64,000 nt of DNA. Source: Mikania micrantha. Its lineage: Eukaryota; Streptophyta; Magnoliopsida; Asterales; Asteraceae. Where the stretch lies: contig CM018685.1 of NCBI GenBank assembly GCA_009363875.1, positions 61,241,648-61,305,647 on the forward strand, given 5' to 3'. Positions 1 through 12,309 of this stretch are shown here, in pieces (the stretch's first letter is position 1; each line of letters begins with the position of its first letter). The notes under the pieces are model-generated. The model made no database searches, was not told where the DNA came from, and saw only the letters and a list, made by a program, of their open reading frames with translations. A program made the position numbers and the translations under genes.

Positions 1-285
1 ATCTTTGTCAGATAAAAGTCTTCGGAAGTCTTTGTCTTGTGAACCACTAAAGATCGTAAGTATTGTAAGCCACTGATGATCGGAAGTACTGATGGTCGAT
101 CGGAAGCAATGATCGATTTGGGCTTTCATTCCACGGAACAGGTTGTATTCAGTGGAAGGAATTATCCTTCGGAAGCAATGGTCCTTCCGAGGGTTAATCC
201 TTGTTGTTCCGTGGTTGTACTTTTTCCGATAGATTATGACTTGATCCAGAGATGTTTTGATATGCATCAGCCTTAGAGAACCTTA
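1..285. other. Unassigned left edge
   Basis: I see no gene or classifiable repeat here. A short open frame (76-276) has no recognisable motif. The stretch contains several GGAAG-type short repeats and runs directly into the decayed copia remnant that follows. Confidence 0.4.
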
Positions 286-1745
286 CAGTTTGCAATCTAA
301 AGATGTACTCTATGATTAAAAACAATCATCAATATATTGATATTAAAAGTTCACTAATGCACCAGTTGGAACCGGTTTCAAATAAATGAAGGTTAATCAT
401 TCTTTCTATCATTTACAAAAATAAGGTTTATGTGATTTCTCTTATTTATGTTGATGACAGTATGACATGATAATAGTATTGACTTGTTGGATAGCTAGTC
501 CGTACATGACTCACAACATAGTCACATAGAGGTAGCAACACATATTTTAATGCAACTTAGGTGACAAGTAATTCTACTTCCTAAGGATGGAGTGACAAAT
601 CTTGTCACATACTATGACTTAGATTAGGGTGATAGCTCATTTTCTATAAATCATTAATAGGATACTTACTACTTTGAGGAGAATCGATCTTATTGAAGTC
701 AAAAAGGCAATCAGTGGTGTCTCACTACTCTACTGAAGTGAAATAAAGAGCGATAGTCATAACGGGTAATAATATATTATGAATGAGCTAGCTATTGAAG
801 GAGCTTGTAGTTGAACAAAGTGGACCAACACATCTATTATATTACGACCAAGTTGTGCAACATATAGCAAATAACCCCGTGTTTCATGAACGAACAAAAC
901 ACATGGAAATAGAATGATATTTTGTCAAAACACATGAAGATACACAGTCTCAAATTGAAAATATATTTACTTGACTATGGCCTATTGTAAATAATCCCAT
1001 TCTACAATGTTGTATATCAAGTTAAGGCTTTCAATTTGAAAAAGCCCGTCGCAACATCTTTCACGTTCCAACCCACAAATTAACCACAGGTCCATCCCAC
1101 ATAACCATGAACGCAAATACCCTAAAATACTTGCGAGTTAGGATGTTTAGTGGCCCAATAGCAAGAAAAACTTTGTGGAAATTTCTTTAACGGACAGACA
1201 CATGTTAGTGAGTTCAAAGATGATGGGCCTGATGGTAGAGGTGCACAAACCGGGTTTTATTAAAACCGGTTCCGGGTCTAGTTTTCATTACATTATTGCT
1301 TCTATAACTTCTAATCATAAAGTTTTAACCAGATTTTGTAAGGGCCTTATATGCAGAAAACTTATACAAGAGTTGTGATTATGAGATCAAACCTTGGGTA
1401 CCATTTGTGCAAAAAATATATCGTATTATATTGTTTTTCTTTTATTGCACTCATCCCAAACACAAGGGGATGAGGAAGATATAATTAGATGATAGAGTAA
1501 ATATAACAGAACTTAGTGGAATTTAGCCCACACCCAACGGCAAACCTATGTATATTGGGTCGGGATCACAAAACCTTGTTGAATCTAAATTCGTTAATAA
1601 AACGTATATCTTGAAATTTTATTTAACCCTATAGTATTTTTTTTGGAGTAACCCTATAAATATAATCAAGTAGGATTTATAACATCAAAATTGAAGTTGG
1701 TATGATGGTTATTTAGAGGGTCGAGTCTCAAGAAATTTAGTGTTT
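286..1745 (+). repeat. Repeat R, copy 1 (contains Ty1/copia RT remnant)
   Basis: The first 200 bases translate, with frame jumps, to a decayed Ty1/copia reverse transcriptase. A VCKLK-like stretch, a DHSLF-like stretch and the YVDD motif (near 448-462) can be followed, but stops and frameshifts are frequent. The whole segment aligns with 39665-42400 (copy 2). Near 1236-1282 the place of a hAT MITE seen in copy 2 is reduced to a short TAGAGGTGCACAAACCGGG scar, and about 0.6 kb of copy 2 is missing. It is non-functional. The identity as copia rests on the short motifs; the homology between copies is plain by eye. Confidence 0.65.
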
Positions 1746-1771
1746 AAATCATGGTTGTAGAAGTCGCTAGG

Positions 1772-2620
1772 TGTCACACCCCGAGCCGGCGGGGTAGTAT
1801 CGGGTTTTCCCCGACGGGCGGAAGGTTCCCGGGGCGCGATATCATGTGAGATAATCGAAAGTGATCAGATTGTTTACATTGCACATGATTTAATTGAGAA
1901 ATGCTAAAATAAAATATAATTACAAAGTTAAATTACATCAGTTAAGTTTATAATTTAACAATGTAAATCTACTATAACATCATAAATCTTCAATCTTGTA
2001 TCTGCACAAAATATACAAAATAACTGTGTATGATGTCCAAAAATATGTAGGTCCAAAAGCTAGGTCCTCTATCTTTAACCTAATCCAAAAGAAACAACTC
2101 TTCAGTTGACCTGTTCGTCACCTGAGAAGTCATGCAAAAATAAAGTCAACACATGGTTGGTGAGTTCATATAGTTTTAGTAATTGAAAATGATTTTAAAA
2201 CCTCATTTGGTAAAGACCCTAACCTCATTAACATCAATGTATTATCCATATCGGTATGCTTATATATAGGGCATACCCCTGAGTCGAGCCTACAAGCCCG
2301 CCCAGACGCCATCCCACCACATACTAATACGCATAGGACACTGTTGTTAATGATAATTAAGCATTTTTACCCTTAACACAATCCCATGAGTTCCCCTGTT
2401 TGTTGTTCCTGTAATTACAATTATTTGAAATCCATGTTGACTTCATAAGTTCATCACACAATATGATCAACTACAGTAATTGTATAAACAGTTATAAATG
2501 CTTAATTAAATAATAAATAAACATTTAATTAAAATCTAAGTCCTAATGGTTGGGGCCTTTGGTCAACTCGAGTAGACTAGTTTGTCAATCTAGGTACTTA
2601 GTAGTTAGGGAATCTGTAAA
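1772..2620 (-). mobile_element. Ty3-type LTR fragment
   Basis: The segment starts TGTCACACCCCG, a terminus like those of the solo LTR at 13105 and the LTR at 2621. It shares with the 13105 LTR the internal order of a CACCTGAGAA-like motif followed by GGTTGGTGAG. It ends where the next LTR starts, so it is cut or interrupted. Orientation is inferred from the better-preserved relatives. Confidence 0.5.
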
Positions 2621-4392
2621 TGTAACACCCCAACCTGATTAGGGCTGACGTGTCACTTATACGGAGATCAGAATTAATGCAACAATCCCAAAATAGTTAA
2701 AATGTAATAAAAGTCTTACATAAATCACCCAGAAACATAAATGAAAGTCTTATAATAAAGTTTATTACATTATTTGTAAAATAAGTTCTTGATAAACTCT
2801 AGTCTCTCGTTCCTCAATTCCCAGCCTGGTTTCCTGGATTACCTATACAATACATATAAACACCACAAAAACAAATACGGCTGAGCCAAAGAATGCTCAG
2901 TAACGGATAAACAACAGTAATTAACAGAAGTTCAGAAGGTGGTGAAGATAATGAGAAATAATAATCATAAACAGATACCAGAAACAGAATAGTAACCGAA
3001 ACAGAAATAGTAAACAGTGGTCTGACTTGAATCAAAAATAACCTTTCAGAAACAACAATATAGGTTATAATATAAGTCAGAAATAGTGGGAAATCCCAGA
3101 GTATACCACGAGCCGACTGTACATAAAATAGTGTAAGGCTCACGGGTAGCTACTCCCGTTTACCAGACACATGAGATAGTTAGTGTTGGCATACACGTCA
3201 CTATCCCCCAGAAATCAGAAAGTACAGTTTATAATTATCTTAAGACCAGTCCATACGCCTCTCCAGAATTCAGTAGGTGCACAAGTGTACTATCAGAGTA
3301 CTAAAATAGAGACGCCGTGAACTCAACTAACCGTCACGGGTGGTTCCACATCATGGTTGCCTCCATAAAGGGCCTGTAGTCATCCTTACAGGTAGGGGCA
3401 TGCTCGGGTAATAGATCAGAAGTTCACTAGGTTCAGTGGTTCAGTAAGTTCAGTAAGTTCAGTAGGGTAGTTAAACTACCAAGTAATATCATAATCAGAT
3501 CATGCAATAATGAGTACAAAATAATCTAGATCTATTGCATGAAAAACAAAACAGGGAAACACGATATCATATCGTGGCAATAACAAATAAATTTTTAATG
3601 ATTACAGAAACGGATTTACAGAACAAAAAATACTATGAGGTGAAGGTATAAGATCCGTACATTAGTCTTAGCAATTAATCAGCAAGTAATCAGAAAATAA
3701 GCGAATAATCCAACTTCCCAGCAATTTTAGAAATCTGTGTTTTTAGTTTAAGTTTCACGTTAATTTAAACGAATTTTGTTCGTATATGTAATTGTTTAAA
3801 CTTTGTAACTTTTGGATAATGTATATATTTTTAACATTTAACAAAATCGATTTGTTTTATAAAATCCTTAAAATTGTTTGTTAATTTAAATTAATTTCAT
3901 ATATATCTTAACGTAATTTGAAAAACTTAAACAATTGAATTACTTCACAATTGTTTGATTAGTTATTTTAAAATTTTCTAATCAATTTTTAGATATGTAC
4001 AACAATTCTTAAAATGGTCCAAATGTAAATCTCAAAAATTAAGTATTTGCTGGTTCTAGTTTACATTGATAATTCTTTTATGATTTTCCAGATCCTACAT
4101 AGTGTTCTAAACAAACAAAAAAAAATGTGGTGCTGGGAGGACTAGAACTCTTGACCAACAGTTCTCAAGCCATAAGTTTGAACCAAATGAACTCACACTT
4201 TGTTTGTTTATTGTTCCGGATTGTTTGGTTATTTAAACTATAAGAAAATTTGACTTCTTTCTTCCTTGTATTCCCAGATTTTATAAACATTTGCAGGTTT
4301 AAAAACTTTGTTCGAGCAATTATATTGACTTGTAAATCTTCGACAAACACATGTCTACGTAAACCCATTCCAACGATTATTAGTACCATATG

Positions 4393-4420
4393 TATGTGTG
4401 TGTGTGTATATATATATAGC
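4393..4420. repeat. GT/TA microsatellite
   Basis: A short (GT)n run passes directly into a (TA)n run inside the long LTR. Confidence 0.8.
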
Positions 4421-4906
4421 TTCATACGAAATCTAAATTTTTAACGTGATCGTTTCTTTTAACATGGATGAGAGATCTACGAAATAACCGATGTTTACCT
4501 TAACAGTGGTGATCTGAAACAAAACGAGGAATCATAAAATACAGTTGTGTACGTCGGTTTCGGTTTTCCGGCCTCCGGTTCTTCTTTTACTTATCGTCTT
4601 CCCCCGATGATCATGAAGTTGGTGTTACAATTTGATCCCGAGCCTTATGAGACGCTGCATACCATTGGAAGGGTGATCCTCAAAAGTGGTCGCAGGTTGT
4701 GGTTCCCTTGTGTCTTGATGGTGCTTGATCGGAGTAGCCGGTATTGAGAAGGTGATGCGTTCGGTGGTTTGCTAATCGAGAACTGAGAATTTCGAAGTGA
4801 AGAATGATCGAACGGAATGATTTACGCCTATGAATTTATTCACAACGTTTGGTGGCACCCTTTCCGTTACAAAACTCTCGACGGTCTTTCTTTACTCATT
4901 TTTATA

Positions 4907-4910
<4 letters not shown>

Positions 4911-5000
<90 letters not shown>
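4911..5000. repeat. TTA trinucleotide microsatellite
   Basis: About thirty TTA/ATT units with one phase break near 4958. The two open frames that span it (poly-Leu/poly-Tyr and poly-Tyr/poly-Ile) are products of the repeat and are not genes. Confidence 0.95.
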
Positions 5001-5002
<2 letters not shown>

Positions 5003-8000
5003 TTTATTTACGTGTATTATAGTAAATATCCTCAAACATACGACCTACAAATCAAACGGTCTACCTAGGACTTCTTGAAATGTAGGGTTTTATGTTTCGT
5101 CTGTTTTGGCGTATGCTATCTCTGATATTTCTCAGGCTTTCCCTTGAAAATGATTTGTTGATTCGTCTGATTCTGTTACAAGATGTACTTGATTCGTTGA
5201 TCTTAGAATACTAGATTCATTGATCAATTGTACACTTGATTCATTGTTCAACAAACACTTGATTTGTAGAACATTGAATATTGTCTTTGCAAAGATTGTT
5301 TCGTTTGATTCGTTGAAATCCCACACTTGTTCCGTCAAAATGTTTCGTATGATTCGTTGAACTCACCCACTTGATTTGTCAAAATGTCTCGTTTGATTCA
5401 TTGAAACCACCCATTTGATTCGTCAAAATGTTTCGTTTGATTCCTTGAACTCACACACTTGTTTTGTCAAAATGTTTAGTTTGATTCGTTTGAAATGTTT
5501 TAATCTGTTGAAATGTTTAGTTTAACCTGATTATTCACTTAATTTATAAGTAAATCAGTTAGTAAACCTGCATAAAACCTTCCTAGACATGGTCTAGGAT
5601 AACATTTATATATATGTAAAACATATAAATTTTAAGGCATTTAAGTAAACAATTTAAATAAACAGTTTACGCATGCTCCTCAGCCCCGCGTTTTAAAACA
5701 AAAATGTTGGAAAAGGGGCAATGAACTCACCTGTGTTGATGTCTAATGTACTATCACAGAATGCGCACTCTTGTTTGTAAGCTAAGTATCTTCGGTTCCT
5801 GAGTTGTTTTATAAGAATTCGAATATAATAAGTACGCGTAATAGTCATTGTGCCTAAGTTCGGGTCTTCTTGTGTGTGCAACTATGTGTCTTAGCACTAT
5901 GTGTATCTAGAATCTAACCTAACTTAGTTACCCTTTTGTGATCCCAATTTCCCATCTTTAATTATAATAATAACTTACTTTTACATTTATAGAAATTTCG
6001 ACAGAGTTTCCTTTGTTTTTAATCCAAATCCAGACAATTTATATTGTCTATTTTACAACCAAATCCCAATCAATTATAATAAAACTAACTTTTGTAACTA
6101 TATAAACTTTAAACAAAACCAATGACATTTATAAAAATATAACAATTAGCTATTAATTAAAGTTATTCAATTTGAATATTCTCAGTTGTTTAACCATGCC
6201 ATGAATTTGCTATGGGTTGCATGTTGACAACATAAGGTCAAACAACCCATACTTAGTTCTTCTCATTGTATTCCCATTGATCTTACCTTGTCGTTCTTTA
6301 GTTCTTTCGAAACCCATGGCCATGTAACAACCCTCTTTAACTTAACATAAGTTATCATGTTTCTTTGTTTTGATCATTGAAATCCCAAGTGTTTCAATCC
6401 CATTGACTTCATAAAACCCATGTTTATATGTTTGAAAAGTGTAAGATATATTTTGTATTGAAAATTCTTAGTATTGATATGTTTGAAATCGGTTAACACC
6501 CCAAATGGTCACTTTGAACTATTATCGGTGTTAACATATTAATCCCATGGTTTTACTTAACATATTCAAGGGTTTTAATCCCAATTGGTTGTTAAAACAT
6601 ATGTTATAGATTGGAAGAGTTTAGAAAGCTTTTGTGTTAAAGAAAACTTAGTATTGATGGCCTTTCAAATCGGTTAACACCAATGGAACCCAACTTAAAC
6701 AAAGATAAATATATGACCATTCAGCTAGGGTGATTAAGGTTCTTGTGTTCATAACTTGATCATAGGAACTCCAAATCGAGCAAACTAAAGCTTCATGATC
6801 AAGTTCGGGATGTTAGCTTTCTATCCATTATTTATAGGCTTTCTAATTCGTCCAAATGAGGCTCCAAACAGATGGTATAAAATCAGTGCTCCATTCAGCA
6901 CCTTCTGAATTAGGACACTGTTTTGACCCATTTAAAGTCCGAACCAATGAAACTTGTCTTGATGAAAGTTGTTCCTAACATATTGAACTAGTATTCTGGA
7001 AAGTTTCGTGAGTTAAATTGAACGTTTGCTATGTTAAAAGTACAAAGAAACAGGCTGGGCAGAATCTGCCGATACCATCAGCATCGGCCAGCCCCTAGTG
7101 CAGCCCTTATGTCATCAAATTAGCTACACACAGCCCCAAATCGAATTTAAACTGACCCAAACATCAATCTAATGGAATCATTAACATCCTAGTTCGTTTT
7201 TGTGCAAATCTTATGGGTTTAGAAGGCTGAAATTCGGCTGACATGTTAAGAACTCGCCGGAACAGTAACAGCAATTTAAAACAGCTCGTTTGAGCTTGTT
7301 TTCGCCTCAAATTCGCTGCTATTTGTTCCAAACTTCATTCCAATATGTTCCTAACCTTCTTAGGTCTATTTTTGTGCAAGCCCTAAGCGTTTAAAGGTCT
7401 GAAACGAGCTGAAATGTCCAGGTCGTTCGAACAAGATGATGAATAGTATAAGTAACTGAAAATCAGTGATTTCTCACTCAATTTTACCTCGTTTTTGGCT
7501 ATTCAAAGCTCTATTTCTTCGTATCTTCATGATCTACGCGTTTCTACGGTCGTTTGGACACCAAAATCGCTCAATTTGGTGTAGATTTGAGAAAGTTATG
7601 GGGTTTTTAGTGAGAGAATGTGGATGAGAGAGAGAGCTACGGGTTTGGAGAGAAAAGGAATGATTTTTGTGAAAGTTAAATGGTATTATTGTCTTTTTAT
7701 GGTTTTTAAACGTTCGGGTATGTTCGGGTTCGTTCGGTTTTGCTCGGTTTCTCTCGGTTTCTCGCGTACGCGTCGGTTTCGGTTTTTCTAGTAACGAAAC
7801 ATTACGATCTCTTAAAATAAGATTTTCAAAACTATTTTAGGTGGTAATTCCTAATAAATTAACTAGATATCTTTTATTTATTTTTAGTATTTCAAAAATG
7901 TTTAATTTTACTGTTTAATCGAATTGTACAGTCGTCGCGCGTATTCGTTCGAATCGTCACCCGTACGAATACGACGATAACTATACTTTTCAATATTGTT

Positions 8001-8427
8001 TTCTAATTATTGGATATCATTCAGAACGTTAAACTTCCAGATTTATTCGTACAGATCGTCACCTATACGAACAATCTGTCAATTTAGCATTCACGTAACG
8101 ACATCCGTGTTGTTTTGTTCTGTAAAGCCTCACATACGTTTATACATAATAAATCCTAACAAATAATCACATGAGGGTTCTGTATTGCCAGATAATTATC
8201 TGACTGATGAACCATGTTTTCAGAGTTTTGTTTCTCTGAAATGATTCTGAATTCACTGTTTAATAATACGAAATGATAATGACTTATGATATTGAACAAG
8301 ACTTAAAATGAAAAGCATATAGTTCGTACCTGATTACTGTTCATGTTCTGTCGAGATCACTGTTCCGGTGACGGTTCCGACACTGATGTTACAGTCTCCC
8401 CTTGCTAGAGAAATTTCGTCCCGAAAT

Positions 8428-9405
8428 TTAAGAGTTGTTATCAGGTACAGCTTCCTCTTCAAACAGTTGGGGATACTTTGACTTCATGTGATCTTCGCGT
8501 TCCCAAGTAAACTCGGGTCCACGTCTTGAACTCCATCGAACCTTTACAATGGGGATACGGCTTCGCCTCAGTTGTTTAACCTTGCGATCCATAATCTCCA
8601 AAGGTTCCTCGATAAAGTGTAACTGTTCATCGACTTGAATTTCTTCAATTGGAATGACGAGAGACTCGTCAGCAAGGCATTTCTTTAGGTTTGAGACGTG
8701 AAACACGTCATGCACACCACTGAGTTCATCAGGTAATCTCTGTTTATACGCCACAGGACCAATTCGTTCAATGATCTCGAACGGTCCCACGTATCGTGGT
8801 GCTAATTTGCCTTTTGTTCCAAAGCATACAACGCCTTTCCATGGGGATACATTCAACATTACACGGTCTCCCACTTGGAATTCCAACGGCTTGCGCCGTT
8901 TGTCGGCGTAGCTCTTTTGTCTACTTCTTGTTGCTTGTAGTCTTCTTTGAATCTGAGCTATCTTTTCAGTGGTTTCTTGAATGAGTTCTGGCCCCGTTAT
9001 GCGATTGTCTCCAACTTCAGTCCAACAGATCGGTGATCGACATTTTCGGCCATAAAGAGCCTCGAATGGTGCACATTCGATACTGCTGTGATAACTATTA
9101 TTGTAGGAGAACTCGATCAGTGGCAAATGGGAGTCCCAGTTCCCACCGAAGTCCAATACACATGTTCTCAACATGTCCTCTAGGGTTTGAATAGTACGTT
9201 CGCTTTGACCATCCGTTTGTGGGTGGTAAGCTGTACTCAGATTTAACTGTGTCCCTAGAGATTTCTGTAAAGATTGCCAGAATCTTAATGTGAATCTGCC
9301 GTCTCGATCAGAAATAATAGACAATGGCACACCGTGGCGTACCACTATCTCGTTGATGTATAATCTTGCCAGTTTATCCATGGTGAAGTTCTCACGCATG
9401 CGCAA
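8428..9405 (-). pseudogene. Truncated Ty3/gypsy integrase with C-terminal chromodomain-like region
   Basis: The 325-residue frame begins inside the integrase core. ISDRDGRF carries the second catalytic Asp and [14 protein letters not shown] ends the core with the catalytic Glu. The first catalytic Asp and everything upstream (gag, protease, RT, RNase H) are absent. C-terminal motifs are typical of plant chromoviruses: [36 protein letters not shown], and a final [17 protein letters not shown] that fits a chromodomain. It is followed by a polypurine tract and LTR. At 9405-9409 the coding sequence stops abruptly against repeat R copy 3, so the 5' end was deleted. The available frame starts at an internal Met and does not represent a real start. 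Confidence 0.9.
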
Positions 9406-9408
9406 GAA

Positions 9409-9990
9409 ATGATAACTTTAACAATTAACCAGAACTGGCGTGGCCGCATGGCTGAAAAGGTCACTGTGTCTCTTGTGTTGGATCAGTTTGTAAAAATTTT
9501 AAGGTGTAAGTGGGTTGGTAAAGTCCAATTGATAACTTTAACTATTAACCAGAACTGGCGTGGCCGCATGGGTGCCGGACTGCCGTCGTGAGTCGTGACT
9601 CACTGACTCGTGCAGTCGTGCATATAAAGTTGGGCCTGATTGCATTTAGACTTTGGTAAACTAAATTTTGCAAAACCTTTAATGCTCAGAACTCAGAATT
9701 AACTATGTTGTAGTATGAATAGAGGTGGCCAAACCGAATTTTTTTCTCTAGAATCAGTTTCGGTTTCAAATGGTTCCGGTCCTGGTTAACAAAATCAATA
9801 ACCGGTTCCGGTTCGGGTTTGGCCGGTTTAGGGGTGGAACCGGTTCCGATTTTTGCATTTCCCGTTCCAATTTCTCTGAAAACCCAGAACCGCCCGTATC
9901 CACCGGTTCGGGTTATCGGTTCCGGTTCCAGACCTATTGGCCACCTCTAAGTATGAACTATAATTAATGTCAATACTGTGTTTGAAATAT
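9409..9990 (+). repeat. Repeat R, copy 3, left part, with 120-bp tandem duplication
   Basis: Aligns with 41130-41620 of copy 2. A 40-bp stretch starting GATAACTTTAAC at 9411 recurs at 9531, giving a tandem unit of 120 bp not present in copy 2. It is interrupted by a hAT MITE (9720-9949). The matching right part of copy 3 lies at 11603-11740, beyond an AT-rich insertion. Confidence 0.65.
9720..9949. mobile_element. hAT MITE (230 bp), TSD AGTATGAA
   Basis: Ends TAGAGGTGGCCAAA and GGCCACCTCTA are inverted repeats. The perfect 8-bp duplication AGTATGAA lies at 9712-9719 and 9950-9957. The inside is filled with CCGGTTCCGGTT-type motifs on both strands. The terminal sequence is that of the large hAT element at 31758-39282, so that element or a relative is the likely source of its transposase. 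Confidence 0.9.
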
Positions 9991-10183
9991 CAAGATTTAT
10001 GTTGCAAAGTGTAAGTCTAATTGCAGCGACCATACTTATTAAATACATCAATCTACTTTGTTAGTTAATTGTTTTGACTTAATCATCCAATAATATTTGT
10101 TCATTAATTGTTTCATATCATTGATTATTAAAACCAACTTAATCATTTATTATTTATTACATATCTAATTTATTACTTAATCA

Positions 10184-11008
10184 TCTTTCTATTCTAATAA
10201 ACAAAAATAAGTTTTGCCACATGTCATATTCTTATGTTTTCTTGCTACTTGTCATTTTTCTATAATTTTATTCAATTCTCTATCTTAATTATTAATTAAA
10301 TATATTCTCTCATATTAAATACTTATAATATTAATGAATAATAATATTATTTGTCTTTTTACATGCAACAAAATAGTTTTTAATAAATTAAAATCAAATA
10401 TTTTTATTAAAAAGCACACTTCAAAAAAAACTTATAAAATATGAAACTTTCTAAAAACCAATTTTTTTAAAAGTTAGAAAAGTTATTATTTTTAGAAAAT
10501 AAAAGTTTAATAAAAAACAATTTTTAAAAAATAAAATAAAATGCCCTATAAATCATAGTTTTCAAATACTGGTATTTTTATAGACAAATGATGTTTCTTA
10601 AAACAAATTGCTTAAAATAATTATGTTCAACCAAAAGTTATAAAAATGATAGAAAAAATTAAACTTTAGTTATTTATGTTAAATGATATTAACAAATTAA
10701 GTTATTTAACTTTAATAATTATATAAATTATACATTATTTTCTTGATTTGTAACAATTAGTTTTTAATAGAAAAGTAAATGAATTTGTAACATCAATTAG
10801 TTCAAGAATATGTATTCTTTCAAAACAAGTAGGTTATGTATTATTTCTTTAGTTATTAAAAATTTTAATTATTATTTTATTACTTAAAATACTCATTAAT
10901 AAGTAATCTACTTAATTTATAAAAAATTGTTTATTTTATAAAATTTTTATTATTAATTATTTAATGTTTTATATTTAATCCGTGTAATACACGTGGTAAT
11001 AATCTAGT
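10184..11008 (+). mobile_element. Non-autonomous Helitron (825 bp)
   Basis: The 5' end TCTTTCTATTCTAATAAAC follows an A and is soon followed by GCCACATGTCA, a layout common in plant non-autonomous Helitrons. The 3' end has a short hairpin (CGTGT-AAT-ACACG at 10981-10993), then eleven bases later CTAGT (11004-11008) before a T. This fits TC...hairpin...CTRRT with insertion between A and T. There is no coding capacity and no TSD, as expected. Confidence 0.65.
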
Positions 11009-11084
11009 TAATTTATATATTACAACCATTTATTTAAATTAAACAAATAACCATTGATATATAAAAAATTACTAATTTAGTAAG

Positions 11085-11240
11085 TTTTATAGTAATTAAC
11101 ATTTAGTAATAATAAAAAACTAATTTATACTTTCATAAAATTTAATAATTATTAAAAAATTAATTTATAATTTCATAAAATTTAATGATTAATAAAAAAC
11201 TACTTCATAATTTCAGAAAATTTGGTCATTAATAAACAAA
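11085..11240. repeat. Imperfect ~53-bp tandem repeat
   Basis: Three diverged units with a core like TTTCATAAAATTTAAT and a run of A follow one another just right of the Helitron 3' end. No other content is visible. Confidence 0.5.
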
Positions 11241-11602
11241 CCAATTGAGTGGGAAAACCAATTTAAATCATGCCAACTTTTTCTAAAGATTGGATAACAA
11301 AACTTGTTGAATATGAAGTTATATTTTACTTTTTTACTAATTATTAAATTTAATTGTTACAAATTTGCTAAATTTAGTAATATTTTAAAATATAAAATGA
11401 TTATTGTTTATTTAATTTAAACAAATTGTTGTAATCTATTTATTGATGTCTAAATAATACATAAAATAACGATTAAGTAATAAGTTATATATTTAATAAA
11501 TAATAAATGATTTGATTAGTTTCAATGATGAGTAATCAATAATGATATGTAGCAATTAATGTGAGTTAATACGCATATGTGTGTGCAATTAGCACAACCC
11601 TA

Positions 11603-11740
11603 TTGCAAATTTTTATGTGTGTCATCTCTACCACACGTACTTATCATATCGAAAGTTGTGTTATAGTTTTCATTACATTATTGCTTATATAACTTCTAAT
11701 CATAAAGTTTTAACCAGATTTTGTAAGGGCCTTTTTTTTC
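11603..11740 (+). repeat. Repeat R, copy 3, right part
   Basis: The stretch from TTGCAAATTTTTATG to GTAAGGGCC aligns with 41867-41996 of copy 2 and 1284-1350 of copy 1. It ends against a T-run that begins the next retroposon fragment. Confidence 0.6.
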
Positions 11741-11850
11741 GAACGGCCAACTAATCAACTGTCGGGAACTCTATACGCGGCCCCCAATTGCTAAAGGATG
11801 CCTGAGTTGACCACTAGTTCAGACGGACGGAGCCCCTAGCCCACCAGTGT
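11738..11850 (-). mobile_element. SINE-like retroposon, probably truncated
   Basis: On the minus strand it ends GGCCGTTCGAAAAAAAA, the same tail style as the SINEs at 38743, 46428 and 17547. No convincing B box is visible, so it is either 5'-truncated or another retroposon using the same tail. The left boundary is sharp at the T-run and the right boundary is uncertain. Confidence 0.4.
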
Positions 11851-12309
11851 AATATCTAGGATTTTTCGATCACTTTTACGACGATGTTATCCGATATGTA
11901 ATTATGACAAATGTTAATAAATAAATACGTGGAATTTATCTCGGTTTATCATGTCGAAATTCATATACATACACACACACAGATATATATATATATATAT
12001 AATTTTTATATATGAAATTTAATGCATATTATATATACTTTTTATTAACAAATTCATTAAGTGTAATAAAAAAAATGTTTAAAAACATAATTAAAAAGAA
12101 AATGAATGATAAAAATAATAAAAAACAAAGTTTATAAAAAGTTATTAAAAGAGTTAATTCCACGTTTTTTCCAGCTCAATACCAGCCAAGAAGCCGGAAT
12201 CCGGACCTTGGCCCCAAAAACGGTTTAAATGCACCAATCAAGTGGGTTTTTACACCCTCTTGACCCAAAATGTATTGTCATAATCATGTCTTTTTTTAAA
12301 CAGATAATG

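Larger units (their letters stand above)
2621..8393 (-). mobile_element. Long (about 5.8 kb) LTR of a Ty3/gypsy element
   Basis: The right edge is well defined. Read on the minus strand, the integrase ORF is followed by a purine-rich tract AAGGGGAGAC and then TGTAACATCAG, the expected polypurine tract and LTR start. The left edge is inferred from TGTAACACCCC at 2621, which makes the termini TGTAACA...TGTTACA. No matching TSD can be tested because the 5' part of the element is lost. The LTR has no convincing gene; short frames in it are incidental. It contains a long TTA microsatellite (4911-5000). A later unrelated insertion inside this span cannot be excluded, so the length is provisional. 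Confidence 0.55.
10110..11570. repeat. Long inverted repeat (fold-back or TIR element) around a Helitron
   Basis: About 75-110 bases at 10110-10183 are the inverted complement of about 11470-11565. Both arms share a core reading TCATTTATTATTTATTA and the ending TTATTACTTAATC. The outer limits were not resolved; flanking repeat R ends near 9990 and resumes near 11603, so the whole insertion is about 1.6 kb. No ORF is present. A MITE or fold-back element is the simplest reading. Confidence 0.6.

Noticed and set aside
4817..5078. Two open frames of about 82 residues rich in Leu, Tyr and Ile
   Set aside because: They are translations of the TTA microsatellite in two frames inside an LTR.
10184..11600. 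Matrix attachment region or replication origin because of extreme AT content
   Set aside because: The Helitron and inverted arms account for the segment, and AT content alone is not evidence.
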